Source of the DNA: Diospyros lotus | Lineage: Eukaryota > Streptophyta > Magnoliopsida > Ericales > Ebenaceae | Assembly: GCF_014633365.1 (NCBI RefSeq) | Contig: NC_068338.1 | Location: 14,208,616-14,272,615 of the forward strand | DNA length: 64,000 nucleotides | Direction: 5' to 3' | Shown: one piece after another, positions 1 to 11,989 of the stretch | Numbering within the stretch: the first letter of the stretch is position 1 | How the letters are laid out: every line of letters starts with the position of its first letter | The notes under the pieces: generated by a model | Databases searched by the model: none | What the model was told of the DNA's origin: nothing | What the model saw: the letters and a program-made list of their open reading frames with translations, nothing else | Translations under genes and position numbers: made by a program

Positions 1-1165
1 TTGTTGTGGTAATAGAACAATTGAAACTTGTTTGTTTTGCGGAAGCTCAGCCTAAGGTCGGTAGGGCTAGGCAAAAGAATAAGGTCTGCTCGGAAGAGGT
101 CACCCGAAGGGGGTCCTGTGGAAGGGTGGCTTCGGAAGGAGAAGGGTCTTGGAATGTGTGGAGTCGCAGAATGGCCTTCTGAGAAGCTGCGGAAGAGTCT
201 TCCGAAGGGGTCTTCAGGAGAGATTTGGGTCTTACAATCTGCTAAGCAAAAGACAGTCAGAGGGCATGCAAGGATCTTTCCCGCGTAGACTCTTCGATGC
301 CTAAGTTAGACGCGATCATGTTGCTGAAGGATGCAGGTGCAATGCAAATTTGTGTTAGATGGTATCTTTCGAAGAGTGGGAGGTCTTTAGAAAGGTATGT
401 GCAGAAAAGTCAGAGAGGCCTTCAGATTCCTCGGAAGGATCTGAAAGACGAGGGGTCGGGGGATATTTATACCCCTTGAAGGACTGGGACGCGTGGTAGG
501 CCAAGACATGTGGCACACATGGCACGACCCTTCGTATGATGAGGGTGTTTGGCTATCACTGGGTTAGGCTTTAGGAGGACCAAGCTTTCAGAGAAGCTAG
601 TCACCGAAGGGTCTTTGGAAGACTGCCTAGGCCTTCGAGGAAGCTAGTTCCTGAAGGGTCTTTGGAAGGCTACCCAGGCTTTCGGGGAAATTAGTCCCCG
701 AATGGTCTTCGAAAGGCTGCTCAGGTCTTTAGGGAACAGGGCCCCCGAAGACCCTTATGAGAGAAGACATTCTCCCAGGCACGAACTGACTTCTTCAAGG
801 GAACTCACTTGGAGGCCCTTTGTGTCACGACCCCAAGGAACTCCAAGGATATATTAGTAATACATGTCATGTATTTTCCTTATTAGTTGCATTTTATATT
901 GTTGTTGTTAGCATTTTCAATTGTAAGCCTATAAGTAGGCTTGAGTAGTTAGAGAAAGGAGCTTAATGAATGATTTGAATCTCAATTCCCTCTCTCAATA
1001 CTCTCTCACGGCTTTTCTCTCTCCCTCAATTCTGTTATGTTCTTCCTTTCCCTCTCTTTCTGCTCTTCCTTCCTCTAATTCTTATCCAAATTCCTTCCTA
1101 GACCCTAGCTAAACCCTAGGGTCATGACACTTTGGAGGAAACCCCGCAGAGGGTATGTTACAACA
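1..1165 (-). repeat. GC-rich LTR fragment, minus strand, truncated by the window edge
   Basis: This block is far richer in G+C than its surroundings and is full of short variants of GAAGGGTCTT, TTCGGAAG and CCCCGAAG. On the minus strand it would begin TGTTGTAACATACCC at 1165 and run left past the window start. A minus-strand TATA-like stretch (GGGGTATAAATA, near 463-477) with ACGCGTGG and ACATGTGG motifs upstream resembles an LTR promoter; the block at 23386-24059 has the same layout in plus orientation. It is interrupted by a solo LTR at 823-1129. The left end is not visible, so a whole element cannot be shown. The short reading frames here look incidental. Confidence 0.55.
823..1129 (+). 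repeat. Solo LTR (307 bp) with exact 5-bp TSD
   Basis: The element starts TGTCACGACCC and ends GGGTCATGACA, inverted termini differing at one base, with canonical TG...CA ends. It is flanked by the identical 5-bp duplication CTTTG (818-822 and 1130-1134). Inside are a TATA-like CCTATAAGTAGGC and a pyrimidine-rich CTCTCTC stretch, as in a plant LTR read on the plus strand. No internal domain or second LTR is adjacent, so it is a solo LTR left by recombination, or possibly a very small LTR-only element. It is younger than the GC-rich LTR it splits. Confidence 0.8.
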
Positions 1166-2004
1166 GGGGTCACTCAAGTTTACTTTGCATAAAGTATGCG
1201 AATGAGAAATTATATATGTATAATATGAAAAATTAATGTATTAATTAACTGTTGAAGGAAGTAAGAAGATAGTTATTTTCCTCGAAATTTTGATCACATA
1301 TATATGAATTTCATTTGAAATGAACATAAAAAAAAGCCATGATCTTCCAAAGAAAAAGAAAAAAAATGCTTAAGAGTGGAACAGACAAAAAGAGAGAAAA
1401 TGAAAAGTAAATTCAATTAAGTCATGTACTGCTCTCTCTCTCTCTCTCTGTCTGTGTATCTTTCTACGGATCACTACTAGGGACAAAGGAACAAAAAGAC
1501 ACAAGTTTGAGTACCTTATGAGGGGAAAAGAGAGTAAGTAAAGATTAAAATCAAAATAAAGTTGGTCACTTATATTCATATATATTGTAGCAACAAAATT
1601 TTCATGAAAGTCTACTGATCATGGGCATCTTTATACATTTACATGCACAATTTTCATAAGGTAATGGTAACATGAACTAATGGCATAACTGGGGAATCAA
1701 AGAGAAAACTCAAAACAAATCTCAGAATATTGATATTTATTTTGGAAGGAGGAATATGTAATCTAAACCTGAGATGTCTTGAAAGCAAGTCAGTTATGAA
1801 AGCCTTGGTACTAGTAGCCACCTTTCATTTATTGTACATTGATTTGAACTTCTTTTATTTCTTGGCCCGTGAAGATTATTCTGTTTATTGTCTCTTTATT
1901 ATCATACCTGCTTTTTGGCTTCCTGCCTATATATTGGAAAATAACTGTTGTTTGTGTGTGGTAATTGAACTCTAAAAGGAATCTGTGATCTGGCTAGTGC
2001 TTAA
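1166..2004. other. AT-rich stretch without a gene; short (CT)n
   Basis: No exon, RNA gene or element ends were recognised. A short CT microsatellite lies near 1431-1450. It may be intron of the p24-delta gene whose last exons lie downstream, because no upstream p24 exon is visible in the window. Confidence 0.4.
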
Positions 2005-2428
2005 GGGGCTGTAAGTTGTGGAAAGCAGCCCCAGTTTTCCAGAAAATCACTCCATAAGAAATGGAAAATTAGAGAACTTGTTCAAATACAAAAAGTTTCC
2101 AAATAGAAAAATGCAGATTTAGAAAATGCGGTTCTCCAAAATTGTTACACAAGTTTCCTAAATCTCCAAAATTGTTACACAAGTTTCCTAAATCTCTCCA
2201 TAAATTTTTCTCAAATCATCTCCATCTCCTTCTGTAACACAAATTTTCCTAAATCTCTTTCATCTTCTTTGAACATATGTTCCAAATTTTTTTGATTAGA
2301 AATTAGTTTTCTGTAATTCTAACATGTGAATGCGCTTTTCAAATTTTCTATGAAAAATAAAAACTAGAGATTTTATAGAAAATTGGACATAGAAAACTGG
2401 AAATCATTTTCCACAACTAAACAACCCC
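2005..2428. mobile_element. PIF/Harbinger (Tourist-like) MITE, 424 bp, TSD TAA
   Basis: Terminal inverted repeats are visible: the left end reads GGGGCTGTAAGTTGTGGAAA and the right end, reverse-complemented, reads GGGGTTGTTTAGTTGTGGAA. Both sides carry the 3-bp duplication TAA (2002-2004 and 2429-2431), which is the PIF/Harbinger target preference. There is no transposase, so it is non-autonomous. Inside is a perfect 30-bp tandem duplication (2134-2193, unit starting CTCCAAAATT). Confidence 0.7.
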
Positions 2429-3620
2429 TAAACTGTTTTGAGGGAAAATCTTACATTATTCTGTTTTGATTGGATTGTCTTTCAAATTTTGAGTTCATTT
2501 TGAGGACTCATCTACACTGTTTGTGATAATGTGCTTGCTAGGAAGGCTCTTTTGAGCTTTCTGTCAGAACTGTTCAATAACTGTGATTATTTGTATTGAT
2601 GTAAAAATGTTTTTTTTTTTTTATTAGTATCATATAAGATTGGTGAGCTATAAAATTCATGTAGCTGACCCAACTTGGCTAGAGTAAGGCTTGAGATATG
2701 TTGTTGTATATGTAGTATGATATAAAAATCTTCATAACAATATAGACAAATGACAATATCTTACATGCGAAAATAGCAGTAGTTTTTATAGTACTTTTAT
2801 GATTATCTGCAGCTTATATCTCATTATTAGATTCAGTAGCTCTGACTATTTGAGGATTGAAGTAGTTCAGTTTCCGTTGTATGTAAAAGTAAAAATGAAT
2901 GTTTAACCAATTTAATATTGTAAAAGAACACTAATGATGCTATCAACTTTTTGGGCTTTTACTGATTCTATCAACTTTTTGTCTCGTCAATCGTAACTGT
3001 ATATGGTTGTTTTATGTTCTAAGAGCTTTTAGACTTTTACTGATTCTAGGTTCATAGTTTCTCATTTAATATCAAATTTTGTGTTTGATGAGGAAGGTAT
3101 AGGTATAGTGTATTTCTGAAGCAATTTATTTAACTTAGGTGAAACTAAGAAGTTGGATGCTCTTAAATTGTCCATCATCTAACTGTGCTTTTATATAATC
3201 ATTATATGAATAGCTTCTGGTATGGCTTATAATTGTTGTGTAATTGTTCTGAAATGCTTGCTTTGAGTGTGGTGCTATATCCATGGTGTGAAATTTGAAA
3301 TGCATAAATAAGTTACCTAATGACCAAACTTAAATTGCATCGCTCTGTGTGGGCTTAATTTGTGAAACACCTGACAGTTGGCTTGTTAAAAAAAGAAAAC
3401 AAAAGAAAAATAGAAAATAGAACTCCTGATTTACATTCAGATAAATTATTGGTATTATTAATGATATTCCAAACCTGCCCCTTCCTTGAAAAGTGGTTCA
3501 TTTTGAATTGTGGAAGTAATAGCCAAATTGTGCACTTTTATCTAACATTAATGCTAAACCTTTAGCTATATACTCTTTTCCAACTTCTAATTTTTTTTTT
3601 TTTTTTTTTCAACCAACCAG
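2429..3620. other. AT-rich non-coding, probably intron of the p24-delta gene
   Basis: No exon encoding the GOLD domain or the membrane-proximal p24 sequence was found in any frame here. The segment ends in a poly-T run (about 3592-3609) and an AG acceptor at 3619-3620, the usual plant 3' splice-site context. The intron would therefore extend at least from the window start, unless upstream exons have been lost. Confidence 0.45.
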
Positions 3621-3970
3621 GCCATGGAGTTAGAATTGAAGAAGTTATATGAAACTGTTACATCTATTCATGATGAGATGTTTTATCTCCGTGAGAGGTA
3701 AGTGGGAATATGTTTTTTTTTTTTGTTTTTTCCTGTTTATTGAATTATCTGTTTTTGTGGATTGCTGTTATTTTGTTATCTGAAGCAGTTAGTTCTCTAT
3801 TACAAAATCTTCACGAATGTTGCAGGGAAGAAGAGATGCAGGAGCTTAACAAAACAACAAACTCCAGAATGGCCTGGTTGAGTTTTCTTTCACTTCTTGT
3901 TTGCTTATCTGTGGCGGGTTTGCAGCTGTGGCATTTGAAGACCTTTTTCGAAAAGAAGAAGCTTATATGA
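3621..3970 (+). CDS. p24-delta family transmembrane emp24-domain protein, last two exons
   Basis: Exons 3621-3697 and 3826-3970 (GT at 3698, AG at 3824-3825) join in frame to give the final 73 residues of a p24 cargo receptor. The first exon encodes a coiled-coil stretch beginning AMELELKKLYETVTSIHDEM. The second gives EEEMQELN, a membrane segment (about residues 41-63, MAWLSFLSLLVCLSVAGLQ) and a cytosolic tail ending FFEKKKLI. The tail has the aromatic pair and the KKxx dilysine signal that bind COPII and COPI coats. The family is type I membrane proteins that select cargo, including GPI-anchored proteins, between ER and Golgi. The signal peptide and GOLD domain exons are not in the window, so the gene is partial or 5'-truncated. 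The open frame continuing through the intron from 3710 is not coding. The splice fit and tail make the family call secure; the delta class rests on the KKLI-type tail. Confidence 0.88.
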
Positions 3971-5312
3971 TATAAGTCCAGCCCACAGTTTGCTTGTAGT
4001 TTTTTATGTACAATTTCCCAGTAATTTACTAAAGAAACACACCCTCCTCTAACTATGTCATTGATTTTACAAATAATTAAAAGAACATTGTCAAAATTGG
4101 CGTTATACCTCTTTGGCATTTTATTTATTGGTTTAGTCTGCACCCATCTGATCTCATCTCATCCTTTTCTCCTGTACGTTACTAAAAATGACATTTCAAA
4201 CCAAAAGTTTCTTTGTTGATTTAAAATAGCAGGGCACCTTCTTGGTTTGCTTGCTATATCGATTAGTTACGTCCTGGATTGGAAGCAAAATCAAGCAGCT
4301 ACTCAAAGGCAGTTCAACTCTCAGTGCCTTGGACTTGCCTTAATCTGAGAACTGTCTGCCAGATCAATTCAGCTAGTAAATGATTTTACTTTTTAAAATT
4401 TTTAATTAACTAATCAATGAATAAACTTCTTACCTGATAAATTAAATATAACAATACTGAGTAAACTTGGCAAGTTCCATTTGAAAATGTTGTCGTTTTC
4501 AATATTTATGTTTTATTTTCAAAATTTGATGATAAATTTTTGGACTAGGTTATATGTAAATGAAAACGTGAAACGTTTTTAATATGAAACGAAAACGTGA
4601 AAACGAATATTCTTATAAAAAAATAAACATAAATAAAGTTTGAAACGAGAATGAGAAACATTTCGAAAATGTTTCGAAAACGGAGAAACAACTCCTCTAA
4701 GTCGTTTTTGTGCACAGCTCCTCTAAGTCATTTTCGTGCAACATATTTTTGAAATGGAATGAAAAAAATGAATAGTTTTAAAACCTATTATGTTTTTATT
4801 TTTTTTTATTCATGTTCAAAAATTATATCACATCCTTTCTTTTTCCTACCTATTTTGAGAAGGCCTTTCACCCTGTGGCCATCATCTGACACCGACACTC
4901 GTGATGCTTTTGACACGATGTTTTTATTTCTTTTTTTTCAATTGTTTATAGTAAAATTAAACATTTTCAATTTTTATTTTTCTAAATAGAAATGAAAATT
5001 ATTGGACTAGAATGAAAATAAGAAAATAGAGTGGAATGAAATTTTTTTACAACGTTTTTAAATGGCCCTTAAATTCTTTATTTACATATTTTACTTTTTA
5101 ATTAGTAAATAATTATAATATTACACGATGATTGGAACTAGGAAACATTCAAGAACCAACTTTCAACAACAGAAATCTGTCTAAAATTTAACAATAACAA
5201 GGCTAAAAATAAGATTTTATAAAGAATAACCAAAGCTTTGTAAGAGAGAATAGCAATATAATCCAATGTACCCTTAATAAAACCATAAGTTTGTTGAAAT
5301 CTAAAAATGTAG
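3971..5312. other. p24-delta 3' UTR and intergenic DNA
   Basis: The first few hundred bases after the stop are probably 3' UTR; the poly(A) site cannot be fixed. At 4692-4743 there is a 26-bp tandem duplication (unit starting CTCCTCTAAG). AT-rich sequence with several AAACG and TTTCGAAAA motifs surrounds it, possibly an old MITE. No other gene was seen. Confidence 0.4.
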
Positions 5313-5829
5313 GCTGTGTTCACTTTATTTTTTAATTTTCAGTTTTGAGTTTTGAATTTATTTTCAATTTTCTGTTTTGGTAATCTGTATTTAGAAAATT
5401 GAAAACGCGTTTTCTTTATTATTTTGAAAAACTATTTCTCAAAATAGAAAATTAAAAAATCCGTTCACTTTGAAATTTTGAAAATAATTTTTTAATAATA
5501 TTTTATTCAATAAATTTGATTATTTAGTAAATTAAAAATATTTAATGTTAATATTTATTAAAAAAATATATGCATTTTAAAGTTAATGAATTTTGTAATA
5601 TTATTTTCCATTACAATAATAAAATATGAATAAATAAATAAATAAATGTATTTTGAATTTAAAGTTTGTTTTGAATAAAAACACTAACAAACAACAAAAA
5701 GAGTTTTCTTTACAATTTTTTTTTTGTTTTTAAAAATACATTTTTAAAAACAGCAAAAAGAATGCGTTTTCATTATTTTAGAAAATCAAAAACTAAAAAT
5801 GACTTGAAAACAGTAAAGAGAAAGTAACC
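5313..5829. mobile_element. MITE-like element with GTGTTC...-type inverted ends (copy 1)
   Basis: The left end GCTGTGTTCACTTTATTTTT and the reverse-complemented right end GGTTACTTTCTCTTTACTG are similar, and the subterminal TTTTGAGTTTTGAATTT is typical of plant MITEs. An internal segment (about 5460-5550, CACTTTGAAATTTTGA then ATTTTATTCAATAAATTTG) reappears at 52770-52850 in a second copy. No clean TSD was found, so the superfamily is left open. Confidence 0.5.
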
Positions 5830-6639
5830 TTAGTAATTTTTCCTTTTCAAATCTCTTGTTCTCTCTACTTTCGAACTTCAAATAGTTAGGTATTTATAAC
5901 TTTTGATCTCTCTTCTTTTAATATAGCAATTATAAGTTTCATACTATAAAAAAGTAGTAGTTAATAATTTCCTAACAAAAATGGTCAACAATTTCAAAAA
6001 ATAGTCTAACTATTTATTTCAAAATTTTGAAAAACCAATCGATAGTTTTTCCGAGTTCAAAAATTAGTTGATTGTTTAATCCTAAAACATTGATCCAGAA
6101 GCTATGTGCACTAAACTCAGTCGACTTATTTTAAGTAGTCACTAGTTTCTCTTGATCAGTCAATAGTTTTGAAAAGAAAGTTGACAGTTTATTCTAACTT
6201 TCAAAAAATAGTTGACAAACTTAGAAAGAGAATCAATAGTTTTGCCTTGGATTCAATAATTAATTGATTTTTCTTCTATTTTAATGCTAATTTCTGTCTT
6301 TTAAAACTTTGATCATATTTTAAGATCCATAAGATTTCATTGATTCAAAAGATAGGTTTAAAACCATTTTCAAGAAGCATTCAAAATAGTTTGAGTTCAA
6401 AACCTTGAAATCCAAAACCTTTAACTTCAAAAGACTTATTTGAAAATCATTCATTTAGGAAATTTGTTATTTCCAGAATGCAACATTTGAATTTTTTCGT
6501 CTTAGGAACAACCAAAGCAGAGTCTCTCGAGGAAACAGTAATGTTCGGGCTACCACGCAAAGAATGAACAGAGGTTGGGGAGTGCTAAGGCTTCAGGGGT
6601 CCTTGGTGAAAGGGGAACACCAAGTATTGGTCTATCAAG
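5830..6639. other. Non-coding; phrases such as GTTGACAGTTT and AATCGATAGTTT
   Basis: Short similar phrases (TCGATAGTTT, GTCAATAGTTT, GTTGACAGTTT, AATAGTTGAC) recur irregularly from about 5980 to 6260, and related phrases occur at 16290-16400. This is probably leader or untranslated DNA of a decayed LTR retrotransposon. No gene was seen. Confidence 0.3.
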
Positions 6640-8042
6640 ACAAAGGTTTAACTGGTTTTTAAAAATATTTTTAGAAAATGACAAATAAGGCAGTTGAAAC
6701 AAACATCAAAATCACCTTGCAAGACTCGTTTCCAATGTTCATATGCTATACAAAACTAAACCATTCCATAGGGGGTTAGAAGATATACCTCTTGGATGGT
6801 TTGAAGGCTGATGTAGAAGTCAGTATCCTTCTGGGTAGCAACTATTGCTCATCTAAGCTCCTCTCGAATAGCATTTCAGTTAGACAAACTGATCCCTGAA
6901 AGCATGGGGGGCCTAGTTAGTTCCATGCTCTAGTGAATGGATGAATCCCTCAACTCATTCTGTGCTAGCCAGCGAGAATGAGGGAAATTGGACTAAAAAT
7001 AGGTTTAAATGGATGGAAATTCCAACCCAATAATAGTCTCACTATTATGGTGGAATTGCTACAATAGTAATAAGAACAAAGGAGTAATGAAGGGCTAGGG
7101 CTCTAGAGATAAAGAAGAAAACGAGCAAGGTCGAGAGGCTTGATGCAACAATTAAAAAAAGCTAAGCTATACCTCGTTCTTCTTCCTTTAGGCTTATATA
7201 TGGAACCTCCAAAACCCTAAATGACCCAAGAAAGGGTAAAACAACAAGGGGACCAAGAGGGGGTAAGGGAGAGAGAGAAAGAGATGTGCAAAGGATGCAC
7301 ACTATCATTTCCTTGTCCTCCTATTGTTTGCCTTTGCCACGTGCCCTCTTAAACCGTTGCGGAAACACCCGCCATTAGCTCTTAATGACCTTTTCACCAT
7401 CCCATGATGAAACCAAGGCTCTCATTAAAACTTAATGATATGCCTGTCAACTCTTGACACTTGCTCCTTATTAATTCAATCATTGAACCCAATTTGTTAA
7501 CTCTTAACGGTGACATCATTAACTCTCAATGATGATTTCAGCTTTAATCACTTAGTTAACCACTACAACCGGACATGCATGTGGCTTTCTAGGTTCACTA
7601 TTAAGTAGCAATCGGGACTCGTCAACCACTTTAACGCTGACCAAATATTTTGGTCTACAATGATGATCTCTCCATTTCCTCGATGTACCCTGGAAGACTC
7701 TAAGTGACAACTAGCATTATGTCAAGGTGATTCTACCAATAATGAAGTCTTACTTCATAATAGAATCTATTTGGGCTTTCAATTCCCATGTACTATAATC
7801 CTTTTATCAATTAACATTTCGATCAAGTGAGAGTCATGGACTGATCAAATTCACTAACTTAAAGGCTATGCCAAAATCAGTGTGGTGTGATTGAGATGAC
7901 ATATCACTCTTTTTGACATTGGAACATTTTCTAATCAAGTGCACCCTGACCAGGGGTTTCTTCAATTAGAACCACCACTAATTGCATATGATGTTCACCT
8001 CACGACAGAGGTCGACGGATCCCATTAGCAGTCACCTGCCTC

Positions 8043-11000
8043 TGTAAGCACCCCCGCCCAGATATTCCAACCACTCGGACTACCCAAACGGAAGCACTTA
8101 CAGGAGGAGAAAGAATGAAATATAAGACAAAAACTACCATGGCATGCATAAATAAGAATTAAAACAACGGAAGTGAAGCTATATACATGCATGCACTACG
8201 GGAACACCGCTAGCACAGCGATCACAAGATAAATAAATGAATATAGACTCTTGTGCCGACATACACAAGACTCGAGGAATGACCTGGCACAGTAAACATA
8301 ATAAGGTAAATCCTACTCAACCATCAGAGTTGACATGGACTGACGGGACTACCTGTACACTATACTGACTCTGTCGCTAAAGTTGACTCCTTTTCCCATG
8401 GCCCACGCTGACACTACCTGGAATAATGGAAAACAAAGTGAGTCGAGAGACTCAGCAAGCATAAATAAAGAAAGGCTGAAGGCTATACATATCCAATAAA
8501 CTCTCCCCAGAACATTAACCCCCAGGTACACACAAGCCATGAGACGCACAACACAGTATAAAAGCATAAATAAAGCACGTATCGGTCATTGGGGCCCACA
8601 CAAGACACACGACACCCAAGTTCCATACCAACTTGTCGTTGCCCTAAAAGACAACATATATCTCCAACAAACCTGTGCACGTTGTCCCAGGTCGGTGCTC
8701 CCGTCACCTGTGTGCTCGCGTCGGTACTCCCGACACCTGAGCTGAAGAATAACCGAGCCGTAGGCTCCCTCGGAACGGTCTTCCCGTCCGAGACCTGTGA
8801 TCTGTCGGTAACCATGCAATGCACATAAAATGCAATGGCGTAGTGAGCATTAACGTGATACACTGGCGCCCATACATCCAGGCATCAGGCCATACTCCGC
8901 CCACATAGTAAACCACACACAATGCATATATGCCCATGCCAGATGCAACCTAACCACACTAGAATGCATGTGTCCAAGCATACTCAGTAAATGAATATCC
9001 CCACATGCAACCCGTACCCATGTGCATATCAAACCATGAACGGTAATACAACAGCTCAAATCATGCAATAAATCACATACTGGCAGAGCTAACCAGCAGT
9101 GTCCGGCACCGATCAACGGTCAGTGACTAGGAGTGTCCTCTCGATGGTCTACATCAGGACCATACGATAGTCTACTCCAATGCCACCAAACATCCGACCA
9201 CTACCCCACTGCTCGATAGCCCCAGCCGAACCATAAACAAACCCAAGAAATCCATAAATAAACCCGCACATCTAGGAACCTAGTCCCCAAGTTAGGTTTG
9301 ACATCATTCCGAAAGGACTAGGGGCGGTATATGAAGGATCATAAACGAGGATTCATAGCATGCAACGGAAGTGTTTTAATCAAAAAACCGTTCCTCATAT
9401 TGATTAGAATCTAGGAGACTTACTTTTTCAGCAGATTACCGGACGGAATGGAGCGATGGGAGCAGGATGCGCGGGAGCTTCTTCGCGTGGTGGAGACGAC
9501 GGCTGTCCTACAATCCTTCTGCTCCTTCGCATCAGAACTTGAAGGCTCTCTTTCGGTCTTCCGAAGTATGACTCGAACTCGTGGCCTCTCTTTCCGGTGA
9601 AGAAGAGTAAAAACGACCTTGGATGAAAAACAACTAAATGAGAGAGTATATATAGGGAGAACCCTAGGGTTAAAACCCTAGTGGGCCAAACCCTAATGGG
9701 CCAAGTCCATTTAATTAATTTTCTAATTGGGTTAGCCCAATTAATTAATTAAAAGCTAATGAACTATTATTTTATTCTAGCCCAATTAATTATGGACCAT
9801 TCTGAATAAAATAATTCTCTCTCAATGTAATTCATCCAACAAGCCAAATGTATTAAATAATACATGAGTTATATCGAGCTACCCCGGGGACCAAAAGACA
9901 AATTATTCACGGCTACTAAAATGACCAAAATATCCCTACTACCTAGTAGCTATATTTTGTCATTCTAAGTGTTCCAACTATCACCATATGATAACACTGA
10001 CCCCACGAATAATTTTGCATATGCCATGTCTTTGACCTACTAGTGTAATGACGAAAATACCCCTCTGCGTAACACCCATCATTTAGAAAGGAATAATGTA
10101 CTAACACCTCTCTAAATGATTTCTATCATCCTTATATCACTAGTCCAATAATCCGTGACTACTCGAATGTACTTGCTTATCACTGGGAGCTACCCAGAAG
10201 CACACACTCTTAAGTCACGTTCCCAGGGCCCTGGATTATTTGATTATTCTTGGACAATCACAAGAGGATGAATCACAGAAACTATCTTGTATTAGTCTGT
10301 CTTAGCTAATTAGAAACCATACTCCCAACTCAAAAGGTTATTGATCTTTGATAGACCTCACCTACAGTGAATCTAAGAATATAGCTCTAGGTTCACTAGA
10401 CCACCAACTAATACTCAAGTATTAGAGTACTCGTCCACGTAGTAGCAGTGATAGACTAGCTCCATGATAATTAGTACTTTGTCATTAGCTTCTATCACAG
10501 GTCCACTCTACGCATTCCGAATGCGCTTGTACAATTAGAGTAAACGGACTGTTTACTGGCTAAGGCAAGCCATCCTCCATTAGGATCTATTGCACAATGA
10601 TCTTATCATGATAGAATGCTCAGTTCTATCAAAAGATCAAGAGTAATATTTTCTTGCTTATTAAGTACCCATGATTCATGCCTAACTGTGAAGAACGACC
10701 CATCACATGAATCACTTACTTAATAGCATGGACACTTTTCCAACAATTAAATGCAAATAATATATGTGCCATAAACTGAATAAAAGAAACATCATTACCA
10801 TAAATTAAACAAAACGTGTCTTTAGGGCATACATTTCAAACAGTATAAACCCTAGTAGGCTTTCAACAATTAAAATTCTAGAAGTCTCGGATTTAATTTA
10901 AATTAAAACAAATGAATAATAACTCAATAAATAATACTAGGCGCCGAATTAGAGTAAGGGAAGGGATAAAATACGAGAAATCACGGAGACTCTCACATGA

Positions 11001-11317
11001 ATTAAAGAACAAGAGGAGAGGGTTAGAAACTTGCCTTTACACGGCCGTTCCTTATCCTTCTTGTACTCCCGCTGCGAAGTAAAATGTTTAATAGCGATTA
11101 ATAAAACCATGGCTCGCATTAATTAAATCTAACCGTGAAATATAACTAATTTAGCCGTATAAAGTTCTTAAACATATACCGCTTCTAATAATTTTTACCC
11201 ATTTTCTCAAAACAACATAAACATTTATTTTTCTTTTACATCCTCAAATTATTTCATAATGACTTCAAATACCAAACTTAATAACTAATATTTATCTCCA
11301 AATTTTAGGATGTTACA
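8043..11317 (-). repeat. Gypsy-type solo LTR with exact TSD GCCTC, interrupted
   Basis: On the minus strand the LTR begins TGTAACATCCTAAAATTTGG (at 11317) and ends GGGGGTGCTTACA (at 8043), the TGTAACAYCC start common in plant Ty3-gypsy LTRs. It is flanked by GCCTC on both sides (8038-8042 and 11318-11322). Removing the 1.5-kb copia solo LTR inside leaves about 1.76 kb. There is no gag-pol, so it is a solo LTR. Short frames between 8349 and 9116 on both strands overlap one another and match no known protein. Confidence 0.75.
9332..10842 (-). repeat. Copia-type solo LTR (1511 bp), TSD GTATA
   Basis: Read on the minus strand it runs from TGTTTGAAATGTATGCCC to ATGATCCTTCA, with GTATA duplicated exactly at 9327-9331 and 10843-10847. 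It has a minus-strand TATA context (CTCCCTATATATACTCTC). A closely similar copy lies in plus orientation at 21883-23385. No internal domain is present. Confidence 0.85.
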
Positions 11318-11989
11318 GCCTCTATATGCTATTGCACATGGACCACACAATGCATCTCTTACCCGGTAACCAGATGGTTCTTAGCAACAACAAATCCCTA
11401 ACATCGACATACAAGACAACTGTGTTGCCTCCAGTCTAAGGACCAATAACACAATCGAAGCCTGTGATAGATCATAGATCCTCTCATCCATGTGATCTAT
11501 CACGTGCATCATATTTAGTAAATGTTCCACTAGCATCTATTCACATGTATACTATATCCATCTCATAGATTATGGCATGCGACTCACTATCTTTTGTCAT
11601 TAGCATCTCATACTAGTCAAAGGTAATATGTCATGTGCCAGTTCGTACTCAACTAATCATAGACCCCTTCTGAGAAGTCTAAGAACTGGGAATTAACTTT
11701 AAGATATCCTTAATACAAAGGTCATTGGTCACATATTCTTAACACTTAAGAATAAGACCTTTATTAGGAAATCTAGGGACTCATTCATATATATTGATTG
11801 AAGATGTATGAATGAAGATATGACCTTAAAATATGAAAACATAGTTTATTATATTTGTAAGAATGACATCATTAGTCCCATTATTTTAATTGCTAGATGA
11901 CATCTAAATCTAGCATTAGGGTATAAACACTAGTAATCTTCCACTTGCACTAATGCTGATTTACAAGCTACAGGTCCTCATTGTATCGT

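Larger units (their letters stand above)
6640..11929 (-). repeat. Probable 3' LTR of the minus-strand copia element, split by a gypsy solo LTR
   Basis: The pieces 6640-8042 and 11318-11929 become continuous when the gypsy solo LTR (8043-11317) and one copy of its TSD are removed. At the right edge the minus strand starts TGTTTATACCC, directly after a purine-rich tract (AGTGCAAGTGGAAGATTACT), as in copia elements where the 3' LTR follows the polypurine tract. The adjacent minus-strand pol remnant (11990-15640) agrees. A minus-strand TATATAAGCC lies near 7190. The lower edge is uncertain: 6640-6797 is a direct copy of 16414-16567. Confidence 0.45.

Noticed and set aside
3710..3825. ATG-initiated frame leading into the p24 tail exon
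   Set aside because: It reads through the poly-T-rich intron; the proper splice (3697 to 3826) restores the conserved RER-EEEMQELN junction.
8349..9116. Cluster of overlapping frames on both strands (up to 126 codons)
   Set aside because: They overlap one another in several frames, show no domain, and lie inside a gypsy solo LTR with defined ends; GC-rich LTR sequence simply lacks stops.
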